Part shown: piece after piece, positions 7,633 through 15,406 of the stretch | Layout: the number at the start of each line of letters is the position of its first letter | How positions within the stretch are numbered: the first letter of the stretch is position 1 | From: Natronococcus jeotgali DSM 18795 | GTDB taxonomy: Archaea > Halobacteriota > Halobacteria > Halobacteriales > Natrialbaceae | Direction of reading: 5' to 3' | Assembly: GCF_000337695.1 (NCBI RefSeq) | Contig: NZ_AOIA01000121.1 | Coordinates: 1-33,227, forward strand | DNA length: 33,227 nt | The notes under the pieces: generated by a model | What the model saw: the letters and a program-made list of their open reading frames with translations, nothing else | Told to the model about the DNA's origin: nothing | Databases searched by the model: none | Program-made: the position numbers and the translations under genes

Positions 7633-7671
7633 CCGCACCGTCGGACCCCTCGGCTCGGACCGCCCCTCGCG

Positions 7672-8502
7672 ATGATCGACGAGCGCGCCGAGCGACGCGA
7701 CGGCTGCGGGCTCGAGGGCGTTCCCGAGGGCCGGGACGGGCTCGAGCGGTCGCGGTCGATCGCCCGCGGGGTGGCGGTGCGGCTCCTTCCGCCGTCGATC
7801 GTGCTCGCGGCGCTGCTGGCCGCGTGGCACGGGTTCGTCCTCGCTCGCGACGTGCCGACGATCGTGCTCCCGTCACCGGCCGCGGTCGGCGCGGCGCTGG
7901 CCGAGACGTATCCGACGCTGCTGGCCGACGCCGCCGTGACGGCGGCGACCGCCGGAATCGGACTCGTCGCGGGCGCCGTCGTCGGCGCGGGGCTCGCCTT
8001 CGCGATGGTCCGCTCCCGGACGGCGGCCGAGACCGTCCTGCCGTACGTCGTCGCGCTCCGGATCGCGCCGGTGATCGCGATCGCCCCGCTGCTCTTTCTC
8101 TGGTTCGGCCGCGGGATCCCCGCACGGTCGCTGGTGGTCGCGACGCTGACGGTGTTTCCGATCACGATCGCGACCCTCGACGGCCTCCGCGGGACGCCCG
8201 AGCCCTACCTCGAGCTGGCGCGGACCGTCGACGCGTCGCCGACCGCCGTCTTCGTCCGGATCCGCGTCCCCGCGGCCGCGCCGAGCGTCTTCGCCGGGCT
8301 CAAGATCGCCGCGACGCTTTCGGTCGTCGGGGCCGTCGTCGCCGAGTTCGTCGCGCTCACTGCCGGCCTGGGCTACAGGGTGTTCGAGACGGCGGCGTAC
8401 CTCCGAACGGCCGAGACCTACGCCGCCCTCGTCGTCCTCTCGCTGGTCGGAATCGCCTTCTACCTCGTTCCGGTCGCCCTCGAGCGCCTGCTCTGGCAGT
8501 AA
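7672..8502 (+). CDS. ABC transporter permease (SsuC/TauC/ThiX type), first copy
   Basis: This 276-residue inner-membrane subunit has a polar N-terminus of about 33 residues and then about six membrane helices. The cytoplasmic coupling (EAA) loop is visible as ARTVDASPTAVFVRIRVPAA followed by PSVFAGLKIAATLSVVGAV. It follows the receptor gene by 39 bp and presumably imports the ligand that receptor binds. It is clearly related to the second permease at 8528-9313, which is encoded convergently 25 bp away. The pair may form a heterodimer or two separate importers sharing one ATPase. Confidence 0.9.
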   Translation: MIDERAERRDGCGLEGVPEGRDGLERSRSIARGVAVRLLPPSIVLAALLAAWHGFVLARDVPTIVLPSPAAVGAALAETYPTLLADAAVTAATAGIGLVAGAVVGAGLAFAMVRSRTAAETVLPYVVALRIAPVIAIAPLLFLWFGRGIPARSLVVATLTVFPITIATLDGLRGTPEPYLELARTVDASPTAVFVRIRVPAAAPSVFAGLKIAATLSVVGAVVAEFVALTAGLGYRVFETAAYLRTAETYAALVVLSLVGIAFYLVPVALERLLWQ

Positions 8503-8527
8503 CCTCCCGCCGTCGGTTTCGGCGCAG

Positions 8528-9313
8528 TCAGTCGAGAGCCTCGAGGCCGAGTCGGTCGTGGACGTACCCCTGCGCGACGGCGACGAGGCCGTACAGCGCC
8601 AGCCCGACGATCAGCAGGACGACCAGCGCGGCGAGCATGACGTCCGGACGGACGTTCTCCGATCCGGACAGGATGAGAAAGCCCAGGCCGTCGTCGGCGA
8701 CCACCCACTCCGAGACGACGGCGCCGACGACGGCGAGGGTCACCGACTGTTTCAACCCGGCGAAGACGTCGGGGATCGCGTACGGGACGTCGACGTACAG
8801 CAGGCGCTCGAGCGGCCCGGCCCCGACCGATCGCAGCAGGTCGCGGTGGGCCGCCGGCGCCCGATCGAGTCCGGCGGCCGCGTTCAACACCAGCGGGAAG
8901 AACGTGATGAGCGCGACGAAGACGATCGCCGTCGCCGTTCCGGTCCCCAGGTAGATGAGCAACAGCGGCGCCACCGCGAGCTTCGGGAGGACCCTGACGG
9001 TCACGAGGTAGGGGTAGACGGCTCGCCGAAACCACGGCACGTAGGCGACGAAGACCGCGAGGGCGACGCCGGCGCCGATCCCGATCGCGCCGCCGTAGAC
9101 GACCTTCTCGAGGGTTGACACCGCGTTCGCGAGGTACAGCTCGGGGTTTCCCGCCAGCCGCGCGGCGACGGTGGCGGGCGACGGAAGGAGAAACGACGGA
9201 ATCTCGAGGAGGCGTGCGAGCGCCCACCAGAGCGCGACGCCGGCACAGAGCGCGGCGGTCGGATAGACGACGTCGCTGCCGGCGATCCGACCGGTCTCGG
9301 CGCGTTCACTCAT
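8528..9313 (-). CDS. ABC transporter permease (SsuC/TauC/ThiX type), second copy
   Basis: The 261-residue protein starts at the ATG at 9313, which overlaps the end of the ATPase gene by 8 bp; the longer frame to 9442 runs inside the ATPase gene and is not used. About six membrane helices are present, with the coupling loop LRSVGAGPLERLLYVDVPYA then PDVFAGLKQSVTLAVVGAV. It is similar to, but distinct from, the first permease, notably in the charged linker and in the first helix. Last gene of the regulator-ATPase-permease operon. Confidence 0.9.
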   Translation of the reverse strand: MSERAETGRIAGSDVVYPTAALCAGVALWWALARLLEIPSFLLPSPATVAARLAGNPELYLANAVSTLEKVVYGGAIGIGAGVALAVFVAYVPWFRRAVYPYLVTVRVLPKLAVAPLLLIYLGTGTATAIVFVALITFFPLVLNAAAGLDRAPAAHRDLLRSVGAGPLERLLYVDVPYAIPDVFAGLKQSVTLAVVGAVVSEWVVADDGLGFLILSGSENVRPDVMLAALVVLLIVGLALYGLVAVAQGYVHDRLGLEALD

Positions 9314-10049
9314 AGCTCTCGTGGAGGGTTCGCCGGACGGTCGCGACCTGCTCCTGAAACGCCCGGGACCCCAGCGCCTCCGCGTCCCGCGGGCTCGGCA
9401 GGTCGACGTCGAACGTCGCCTCGATCCGACCGGGACGGTCACACATTACCACGCACCGATCCCCGAGGAACACCGCCTCGGGAACGCTGTGGGTGACGAA
9501 GACGACCGTTTTCCGCTCTCGCCGCCAGAGCGCCCGGATCTCGACGCCGAGTTCGTCGCGGGTGATCTCGTCGAGCTCCCCGAACGGCTCGTCCATCAAC
9601 AACACGTCGGCGCCGAGGTGGATCGCCCTCGCGATGGCCACGCGCTGTTTCATCCCGCCCGAGAGCGCGGCGGGCCGCGCGTCCTCGAACCCCTCGAGAC
9701 CCATCGTCTCCAGCAGGGCGCGAGCGCCCGCACGATCGGGCGGCTCGTCGGCCAGCTCCCGGAGGAAGACGACGTTCTCGAGCGCGCTCTTCCAGGGGAG
9801 CAGGGTGTGTTGCTGGAAGACGAACCCGATATCGCCCGTCTCCTGTGCCGCCGACGGGGGGCGATCGTCGACGGCGACGGTCCCCCGAGTGGGCTCCTGG
9901 AGCCCGCCGATCGCCCGAAGGAGCGTCGTCTTGCCACAGCCCGAGGGGCCGACGACGGTGACGAACTCCCCGTCGTCGATCCGGAGGTCGACGTCCGCGA
10001 CCGCCGTGAACCCGTCGAACGTCACCGTGAGGTTCTCGAGGTCGATCAC
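9306..10049 (-). CDS. ABC transporter ATP-binding protein (SsuB/TauB/ThiZ type)
   Basis: This 247-residue cytoplasmic ATPase powers the importer. Walker A GPSGCGKTT is at 34-42, the Q-loop Gln is in FVFQQHTLLPW, the signature LSGGMKQR is at 129-136, Walker B VLLMDEP is at 149-155, and the H-loop is VTHS. The GTG at 10049 is the best start: it overlaps the upstream stop as GTGA, and the protein then opens with the usual IDLENLTVTF strand. It is the only ATPase gene in this import locus, so it probably serves both permeases. Confidence 0.92.
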   Translation of the reverse strand: MIDLENLTVTFDGFTAVADVDLRIDDGEFVTVVGPSGCGKTTLLRAIGGLQEPTRGTVAVDDRPPSAAQETGDIGFVFQQHTLLPWKSALENVVFLRELADEPPDRAGARALLETMGLEGFEDARPAALSGGMKQRVAIARAIHLGADVLLMDEPFGELDEITRDELGVEIRALWRRERKTVVFVTHSVPEAVFLGDRCVVMCDRPGRIEATFDVDLPSPRDAEALGSRAFQEQVATVRRTLHESYE

Positions 10050-11317
10050 GGTTCCCTCGCGAGCAACCCGCCCTGCTCGAGGGCCGTTCGCAGCCTGTCC
10101 CAGGTTCGCTCCCGCTGCCACCCCCAGCCCCGCTCGCGGGTGTCGTCGCTGCGCCCGAACTCCTCGAGCGCGCGCTCGAACGTCTCCCGGACGCGGTCGG
10201 GCCGGTCGTCGCCCCGTTCGGCGATCCGTTCGGCCGCCCGGTCGGCCCCGCGGATCGCCTCGCCCCAGCCGCCGACGGTACCCGCCAGAAACGCCTCCAG
10301 CGACGGCCGCCGTCGCTCGAGCGCCCGCTCGCGGACGACGATCGTCGGCCCGTAGATCGGGAAGTGATCGGTGGGAAACAGCGTGTCCACGGTCTTCCCC
10401 CGCTGCTCGAGCTCCCGCGGATCGGTGATCGATCCCGTCACGACGTCGGCGTCTCCGGACAAAAGCGCCGTCCGTTCCTCGCCGCCCGTCTCCTCAATCT
10501 CGAGGTCGTCCTCGAGGGCGGCCTGCGAGACGAACAGGCGACCGAGGACTCCGGTCTCCGAGCGGGCGGGCATGCCGATCCGCCGACCCCGCAGCTGGTC
10601 GACGCTCCGGAGTTCCGCCCCGAAGACCTCGCGGGTGGAGTAAAGCACCGCCATCGCGCGCTGGTAGAGGACCGCAATCGGGACGACGGGGATCTCCGCC
10701 GCCCTGGCCCGGAGCACGGTCGCGGCCCCGGCGAGTCCGACGTCGGCGTCGCCGGCGGCGACCGCGTCGACGGCGCGCCGGGAGCCCTCGTGGTGATCGA
10801 ACTCGACGTCGGCGCCGTACTCGTCGTACCACCCCGCCTCGACGGCCGCGTAAAAGGGAACGTGGAGCCCGTTCGGACGCCAGTTCAGCGCGACCGAGAG
10901 TTCGGACGTACCCGATCGCTCCGAGTCGGATTCGGACTCGGTTTCCGAGCGCTCGAAGATCGTCTCCGCCCGCTCGAGCAGCGCGGTCGCGTGGGCGTCG
11001 TACGCGCGGCGGCGGCTCGAGGCGAGGTCGGTCGTCGGCGTCCACGCCGAGGGGGGACGCCCCGTCGCGTCGGTGTCGACGGTCGAGCGCTCGATCAGCC
11101 CGTCGGCCTCGAGCCTGGCGACCGCGTCGCTGATCGGCGACCGACTCAGCTCGGTCCCGACCCGTAGCCGGAGCGTCGTCGCGGGGTCGTCCTCTCGCTC
11201 GGCTCGCAACAGCAGGTACGCCAGGACCCGCGCCGACGTCCGTCCCAGCCCGACGGCGAGGTCGTCGACGACGGGCCGATCCGCGTCGTCGAGCACCCAG
11301 AACGTTCGCGAACGCAT
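10046..11317 (-). CDS. HTH-receptor fusion: winged-helix DNA-binding domain joined to an NMT1/THI5-like ligand-binding domain
   Basis: This 423-residue protein has no signal peptide, so it should act in the cytoplasm. Residues about 15-95 look like a winged helix of the MarR/TrmB kind (TELSRSPISDAVARLEADGLIERS), then an acidic Ser/Glu linker (about 120-138). From 139 it continues as a complete periplasmic-binding-protein fold of the same family as the lipoprotein at 6550 (VALNWRPNGLHVPFYAAVEAGWY). It is the first gene of the operon with the ATPase and the second permease, overlapping the ATPase start by 4 bp. The obvious reading is a one-component regulator that senses the transported ligand with a receptor-like domain. 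The ATG at 11317 lies about 30 bp from a TATA-like TTATGC. Confidence 0.88.
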   Translation of the reverse strand: MRSRTFWVLDDADRPVVDDLAVGLGRTSARVLAYLLLRAEREDDPATTLRLRVGTELSRSPISDAVARLEADGLIERSTVDTDATGRPPSAWTPTTDLASSRRRAYDAHATALLERAETIFERSETESESDSERSGTSELSVALNWRPNGLHVPFYAAVEAGWYDEYGADVEFDHHEGSRRAVDAVAAGDADVGLAGAATVLRARAAEIPVVPIAVLYQRAMAVLYSTREVFGAELRSVDQLRGRRIGMPARSETGVLGRLFVSQAALEDDLEIEETGGEERTALLSGDADVVTGSITDPRELEQRGKTVDTLFPTDHFPIYGPTIVVRERALERRRPSLEAFLAGTVGGWGEAIRGADRAAERIAERGDDRPDRVRETFERALEEFGRSDDTRERGWGWQRERTWDRLRTALEQGGLLAREP

Positions 11318-11342
11318 TCGTCGTAACAGATCATGTGGGACC

Positions 11343-11352
11343 GCATAAGGAT
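11343..11352 (-). promoter_or_regulatory. TATA-like box of the HTH-receptor / ABC operon
   Basis: The minus strand reads ATCCTTATGC about 26-35 bp upstream of the ATG at 11317. It is a weak match, but it is the only AT-rich stretch at the right distance. Confidence 0.35.
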
Positions 11353-11452
11353 ACCCCCGGTTCCGGTCGGCTCTCGGTCTCGGGAGTCGGCGGGCCCTGT
11401 CGGTCCCCGCGCGCTCGTCGTCCCGAACGGGCCGCAAAACGGTCGGTGGTCG

Positions 11453-11617
11453 CTACCGGTGGTTCGTCGCCGTGTGGTCGACCCGCGAGGGGTTGACCTT
11501 TCCGTGCTGTTCGAGCTCGTGGGCGTTGAGCCGCCGCTGGAGGTCGGCGCTCGAGGTCACGGCGAAGTACGTTTCACAGACTTGGCATTTATCGACGAGT
11601 AGATCGTTCGAACTCAT
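11453..11617 (-). CDS. Small C2H2-like zinc-finger protein
   Basis: This 54-residue protein has a finger-like motif: CQVC (Cys11, Cys14) followed by a helix containing HELEQH, giving C-x2-C ... H-x4-H spacing. The ATG at 11617 is chosen because the upstream extension is arginine-rich shadow sequence. Small single-finger proteins like this are common in haloarchaea, and some affect gene regulation, but I can assign no role here. It shares an upstream region with the zinc-ribbon gene at 11850. Confidence 0.7.
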   Translation of the reverse strand: MSSNDLLVDKCQVCETYFAVTSSADLQRRLNAHELEQHGKVNPSRVDHTATNHR

Positions 11618-11849
11618 AGTAGTCAGGGTCGAATACGGGGTCGTTCGAAGCCTTCGACACTCGAGCAAGGGACCTGCGAGAGATGACGAGCGCGGTTGCG
11701 TTCGCCGGTGGCTTTTCACCGGTCTCGAATGCACCGAATGCCGTGGTAGAACCACTCACTGCGGCGATAACGGGAAGAACCATGATCGTCAGCCGCGGAC
11801 GCCGAGTCCACCCGAGGGTTCTTTTACCACGGGTGTCAATATCTATCTC

Positions 11850-12029
11850 ATGGATCCCTACGGCGACGACCTGCGACTCCCGAGGGCGCGTCTCGAACCG
11901 GAGGAGCGGGCGACCGTCCGCTGTCGCGACTGTCGAGCGACCTTTCCGCGGAGCGACGCCGCGGCCCCGACGAAGGGAACCCTTCGCTGTCCCGAGTGTC
12001 ACTCCGAAGCGATCGGCGACGTCGACTGA
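11850..12029 (+). CDS. Small zinc-ribbon protein
   Basis: This 59-residue protein has two CxxC knuckles (CRDC and CPEC, about 20 residues apart), a four-cysteine zinc ribbon, preceded by an acidic/basic mixed N-terminus. The ATG at 11850 follows a TATA-like TTCTTTTACC about 25-30 bp upstream. The function is unknown; it could bind RNA, DNA or protein. It lies 84 bp upstream of a membrane protein that also ends in a zinc ribbon. Confidence 0.72.
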   Translation: MDPYGDDLRLPRARLEPEERATVRCRDCRATFPRSDAAAPTKGTLRCPECHSEAIGDVD

Positions 12030-12113
12030 CGGCGAGCGTTCCACGCGGGACCTCGAGGGAGCGCGGCACGAACGTTTTTGCGGAGGCCGGTAGTAGCTCG
12101 TCTCACCTCATCC

Positions 12114-12965
12114 ATGCGATTATCTCCCACGGGACTCGAATTGCTCCGACGGCCCGAGTACACCGGCGAGAACCGGTGTCTGCCGTGTACCGCCGTGAAC
12201 GTCGCGATCTCGCTCGTCCTGGCGGGCGTTCTGGGAGCCGTCACGGCTCCCCCGGTCGGGGCGGCCGCGCTCGTCGTGTTCCTCGCGGCCGTCTCGCTGC
12301 GCGGCTACCTCGTTCCCGGAACGCCGGAACTCACCGAACGCTACCTCCCGCCGTCGGTGCTGTCGCTGTTCGGGAAGGAACCGATCGAAACCCGTTCGAT
12401 CGAGGACGCCGACGCGGACGACCCCTGGGATGTCCTCGTCGCCGCCGGAGTCGCCGAGCGGACGCCCGACGGCGCGCTCTCGCTCGCGGACCGGTTCCGG
12501 ACGGAACTCCGCGGCGAGACCGAGCGTCGGGAGGCGCCGGACGCCGACGACGTCGCGGCGCTGGTCGGCGCGGACGAAGCCGTCGAACGCGGCCCGCGGG
12601 CGTACTCGATCGACGGCAACCGCCTCCTCCGGTGGGAGTCCGACGCCGCGCTGGTCGCCGACGTCGCGGCCGCGTCCGTCCTCCGGGAGACCGTCGACGG
12701 CTGGGCGGCCCTCGAGCGCGACCGACGCTTGGCGCTTCTCCGACGGCTCCGGCTCCTGCTCGAGCGGTGTCCGACCTGCGGCGGTGCGGTCGATCGGTAC
12801 CGCGAGCGGGTCGACCCGTGCTGTCAGCCCCCGCACGTCTCGGCCTGGGCCGCCTGTCGGGACTGCGAGGCGGTCCTCGGGGACGTCACCGTTCCGGAAA
12901 CCGAGGGGACGTCTTGGATCGTCGCGCTCGAGACCGCCGAGGGGGCGGCGGTCGCCCCTGACTGA
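12114..12965 (+). CDS. Membrane protein with N- and C-terminal cysteine knuckles
   Basis: This 283-residue protein has CLPC (Cys22, Cys25), two adjacent hydrophobic helices (about 27-63), then a long soluble acidic region. The C-terminus carries cysteines at 219, 222, 236, 237, 248 and 251 (CPTC, CC, CRDC), an apparent zinc ribbon. Start ATG at 12114 is preferred over the frame from 12078. I recognise no characterised homologue. The design suggests a membrane-anchored protein whose soluble zinc domain faces the cytoplasm. Base use and acidity match the neighbours. Confidence 0.78.
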   Translation: MRLSPTGLELLRRPEYTGENRCLPCTAVNVAISLVLAGVLGAVTAPPVGAAALVVFLAAVSLRGYLVPGTPELTERYLPPSVLSLFGKEPIETRSIEDADADDPWDVLVAAGVAERTPDGALSLADRFRTELRGETERREAPDADDVAALVGADEAVERGPRAYSIDGNRLLRWESDAALVADVAAASVLRETVDGWAALERDRRLALLRRLRLLLERCPTCGGAVDRYRERVDPCCQPPHVSAWAACRDCEAVLGDVTVPETEGTSWIVALETAEGAAVAPD

Positions 12966-13342
12966 CCCCTCCGCGAACCGATCGCACGTGATCGCCCGCG
13001 GGACTCGCGAGTCGTGAGACTGATGCCGTCGAGTACTGGTAAACGCTCGATCGCGCCTCACGGTCCGTCGCCGGAGGCGATCGTTCGAATGCGACCGCTA
13101 CGCGAACGATCCCCTCCGACAGTACGAACGCGGAGCCACCGACGATACCGAACTCTCGAGTGCGAATTGTCCTCCTCGATCGAGAACCGAAACCGGAAGG
13201 AAGTGCTCCGACAGGGATTCGAACCACGCGAAACGCTCGCTGCGCTCGCGTTTCTCTACTTCGAACCCCGTGATCGAGTTCACGGGTCACGGTGTGACTC
13301 GCACACGCTCTGCGGTGCTCGTCGAGTAGTTCGCCGTAGAAG
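12966..13342. other. Gene-free region with a tRNA-derived repeat and hairpins
   Basis: No gene is supported in these 377 bp; the open frames are spurious and partly translate the tRNA copy. From 13200 onward there is a truncated copy of the tRNA-Glu 3' end followed by three hairpins: GAAACGC/GCGTTTC (13230-13254), CCCGTGA/TCACGGG (13267-13286) and GTCAC/GTGAC (13286-13298). The first 230 bp show nothing I can name. Confidence 0.6.
13200..13225. repeat. Direct repeat copy 1: truncated tRNA-Glu 3' end
   Basis: This 26-bp sequence is identical to 13339-13364, which covers the last 22 nt of the tRNA-Glu gene plus 4 bp downstream. The remainder of the tRNA is absent, so this copy is not a functional tRNA. 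Such duplicated tRNA ends are typical att sites left by integrating elements. Confidence 0.8.
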
Positions 13343-13364
13343 TGCTCCGACAGGGATTCGAACC
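13339..13364. repeat. Direct repeat copy 2, within the intact tRNA-Glu 3' end
   Basis: This is the second copy of the 26-bp direct repeat, start-to-start distance 139 bp. It includes the T-loop GGTTCGAATCC and the 3' acceptor strand of the intact tRNA gene. Confidence 0.8.
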
Positions 13365-13417
13365 CTGGTCATTGCCGTGAGAGGGCAATATGATTGGCCG
13401 GACTACACCATCGGAGC
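13343..13417 (-). tRNA. tRNA-Glu (anticodon CTC)
   Basis: The minus strand folds into a complete 75-nt cloverleaf. The acceptor stem is GCTCCGA with TCGGAGC and discriminator A, the anticodon stem TTGCC/GGCAA encloses loop CTCTCAC (anticodon CTC, reading GAG), and the T-loop is GGTTCGAATCC with stem CAGGG/CCCTG. CCA is not encoded and no intron is visible. A TATA-like GCTTAAACATAAC lies about 40-50 bp upstream on the same strand (near 13456-13468). Its 3' end is duplicated downstream. Confidence 0.97.
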
Positions 13418-13526
13418 GCGGTCGGCTTCTGCCTGCACTCTTTCGTAACGCCGTGTTATGTTTAAGCGTTCCGTTTCGACCCGGCTCTGGCCCGTCGTAA
13501 CACGGTCCTCGGTGCCGAACGCGCCC

Positions 13527-14708
13527 CTACTCGTCGAACGGCGATTTCGCCGCCTCGGGTTCGTACCCCTCGAGGCTGATGATGTTCTCGCGGCCGACGC
13601 GGAGTTTGCTGATGCTCCCCTCGCGTTCCATCTCCGAGAGGAGCATACTCACCTTCGACTTCGACCAGCCGGTCTCCTCGACGATGTTGACCTGCTTCAT
13701 CCGTCCGCCGTTGTCTCGAACGAGCCTGATCACCCGGTCTTCGTCGGTCAGGAGTTCGTTCTCGGTGAGCGACTCCGACGCCGACTCCTCCGCGGTCGCC
13801 GCCTCCGGCTCGGGCTGCGGGCCGATCGGTTCGGTCGATTCGGTCGCCTCACTCGAGGGTGGTTCGTCGTCTCGGCTCCGGTACCAGGCGACGGCGATCA
13901 CGGCCCCGAGGACGACCGCGGTCGTTCCGAGCAGCGCTGGCCACGAGAGCAGGGATCCCTCGGAACCGTTGGCCGCTCCCGCGGTGTCGCCGCTGCCGAC
14001 GGCGTCGGCGTCTCGCAACACGACGCGGGGATTGCCCTCGAGGAACTCACGCTCGCCGGTCCAGGTCATCGAGCTGGCGTTTTCCATCGTAGTGCCGGTG
14101 TACTCGCCCTCGGGCTCGGCGGCGGTGATCACGAGGTCGCCCTCGGGTTCGATCACGAGCGACTGATCGGCGCCCAGGTACAGGTTCTGGAAGACGTCGC
14201 CGACGACGATCCGATCCTCCCGGACGTCGGCGAATCCCTTCCAGACGAACGACATCTCGATGACTCCCACTGCGTCGGGACGGTACTCGGTCGTCGCCGA
14301 GCGGTTGTACGCGGTCGTTTCCATCTCCCGGTCGGTCGCTTGCGCTCCGGTGTCGGCAAGCGCCTCGGACTGATCGGTGAACCGCTCGTAGAGTCCGGTC
14401 TCCTCGCTTTCGAACTCCTCGGCGAACGCGGCGAAGTTTTCCTCTTCCTCCCCGTCCGCGAGCCGCCGCTCGTGTCGGAACGTCCAGGTCGCGCTCCCGT
14501 TCTCGTGGACGGTGATCTCGAAGGCCGTGCTGTCGAAGTCCTGCGGCTCGAACTGCTCGAGCGAGCGGGTCGTCGGCGCGGGCTCGGACCCTGCGAGCGA
14601 CGACTGGTCGCCGCCGACCGAACCGGCCGTCGCCACCGGGAGGCTGAGACCGGCGAGCACGACGACAACGACGAGGATCCCGACCCCGACGGGGACCGAC
14701 CGAGTCAT
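13527..14708 (-). CDS. Membrane-anchored winged-helix protein with an extracellular sensor domain
   Basis: This 393-residue protein has a signal peptide (hydrophobic 7-27), an extracellular acidic domain (about 30-250) containing many N-x-S/T sites such as NGS, NRS and NAS, a single membrane helix (about 253-276), a low-complexity linker, and a cytoplasmic winged helix (about 318-382: RVIRLVRDNGGRMKQV, SKSKVSMLLSEMEREGSI). It matches the haloarchaeal 'DUF7343-like' layout, from memory. It could pass an outside signal straight to DNA, in the manner of a one-component sensor. It has a leaderless promoter and stands alone, next to tRNA-Glu. Regulatory targets are unknown. Confidence 0.88.
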   Translation of the reverse strand: MTRSVPVGVGILVVVVVLAGLSLPVATAGSVGGDQSSLAGSEPAPTTRSLEQFEPQDFDSTAFEITVHENGSATWTFRHERRLADGEEEENFAAFAEEFESEETGLYERFTDQSEALADTGAQATDREMETTAYNRSATTEYRPDAVGVIEMSFVWKGFADVREDRIVVGDVFQNLYLGADQSLVIEPEGDLVITAAEPEGEYTGTTMENASSMTWTGEREFLEGNPRVVLRDADAVGSGDTAGAANGSEGSLLSWPALLGTTAVVLGAVIAVAWYRSRDDEPPSSEATESTEPIGPQPEPEAATAEESASESLTENELLTDEDRVIRLVRDNGGRMKQVNIVEETGWSKSKVSMLLSEMEREGSISKLRVGRENIISLEGYEPEAAKSPFDE

Positions 14709-14732
14709 TCGTCCGCTACTACGTGCCGGAGC

Positions 14733-14740
14733 TAAAAATG
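14733..14740 (-). promoter_or_regulatory. TATA box of the membrane winged-helix gene
   Basis: The minus strand reads CATTTTTAGC centred 27 bp upstream of the ATG at 14708. Confidence 0.55.
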
Positions 14741-14827
14741 GTTGTGAATATCCGAGTCCGTCGTTCCCCGTCGCGTCGGGGACGCGAGGTCGACACGCAC
14801 AAGCCCCCCGGCGCTGTACGGCCCTCC

Positions 14828-15406
14828 ATGATCACGAATCTCGCCCAGGGCGTGCAGGCGTTTACCAGCAACGTCTTCCTCGTTACCGGCGAGCGAACGG
14901 TGGTGGTCGACCCCGGCGCGAACTTCGACGTCGTCGACCGTCTCGAGTCCGAGGTCGACGATATCGACGCGGTCGTGCTCACCCACACCCACCCCGACCA
15001 CGTCGGCAACCTCGAGGCGGTCACGTCGGCGTTCGACGTCGAGGCCTGGGGGTACGATCCGTCGATCGACGGCGTCGACCGCGGAATCGCCGACGGGGAG
15101 ACCGTGCGACTGGGCGACCACGAGTACGTCGCCGTCCACACGCCGGGACACAAGGACGACCACCTCTGTTTCCACGCGGCCGACGCGGGGATCCTCTTCG
15201 CGGGCGATCTCGTCTTCCAGAACGGCAGCTTCGGACGCACCGACCTCGAGGAGGGCGACCGCGAGACGCTGATCGAGAGCATCGACCGCCTGCTCGAGCG
15301 CCTCTCGCCGGAACTCGAGGAGCTACACACGGGTCACGGCCCGAGCGTGACGACGACCCCCTACGACCACGTCGAACTCTCCTCGCGGATGGCCCGGCAG
15401 GCCTAG
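14828..15406 (+). CDS. Metallo-beta-lactamase-fold hydrolase
   Basis: This 192-residue enzyme carries the metal-binding motif HTHPDH at 53-58, a downstream HTPGHKDDH block, Asp in FAGDLVF and a final His in HTGHGPS, consistent with a two-metal glyoxalase II-like site. The ATG at 14828 is preferred; the frame to 14723 runs through intergenic sequence. Glyoxalase II, persulfide dioxygenase and other thioester hydrolases all share this fold, so the substrate is open. The stop overlaps that of the convergent P-loop gene by 4 bp. Confidence 0.9.
   Translation: MITNLAQGVQAFTSNVFLVTGERTVVVDPGANFDVVDRLESEVDDIDAVVLTHTHPDHVGNLEAVTSAFDVEAWGYDPSIDGVDRGIADGETVRLGDHEYVAVHTPGHKDDHLCFHAADAGILFAGDLVFQNGSFGRTDLEEGDRETLIESIDRLLERLSPELEELHTGHGPSVTTTPYDHVELSSRMARQA

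Noticed and set aside
7672-8502. Frameshifted or broken permease
   Set aside because: Both permease genes are open over full family length with intact coupling loops.
13200-13240. A second tRNA-Glu gene
   Set aside because: Only the 3' third matches; the T-stem 5' strand and the rest of the cloverleaf are missing.
13014-13448. Open frame across the tRNA region
   Set aside because: It reads through the tRNA and its partial copy; the residues are tRNA sequence in translation, not protein.
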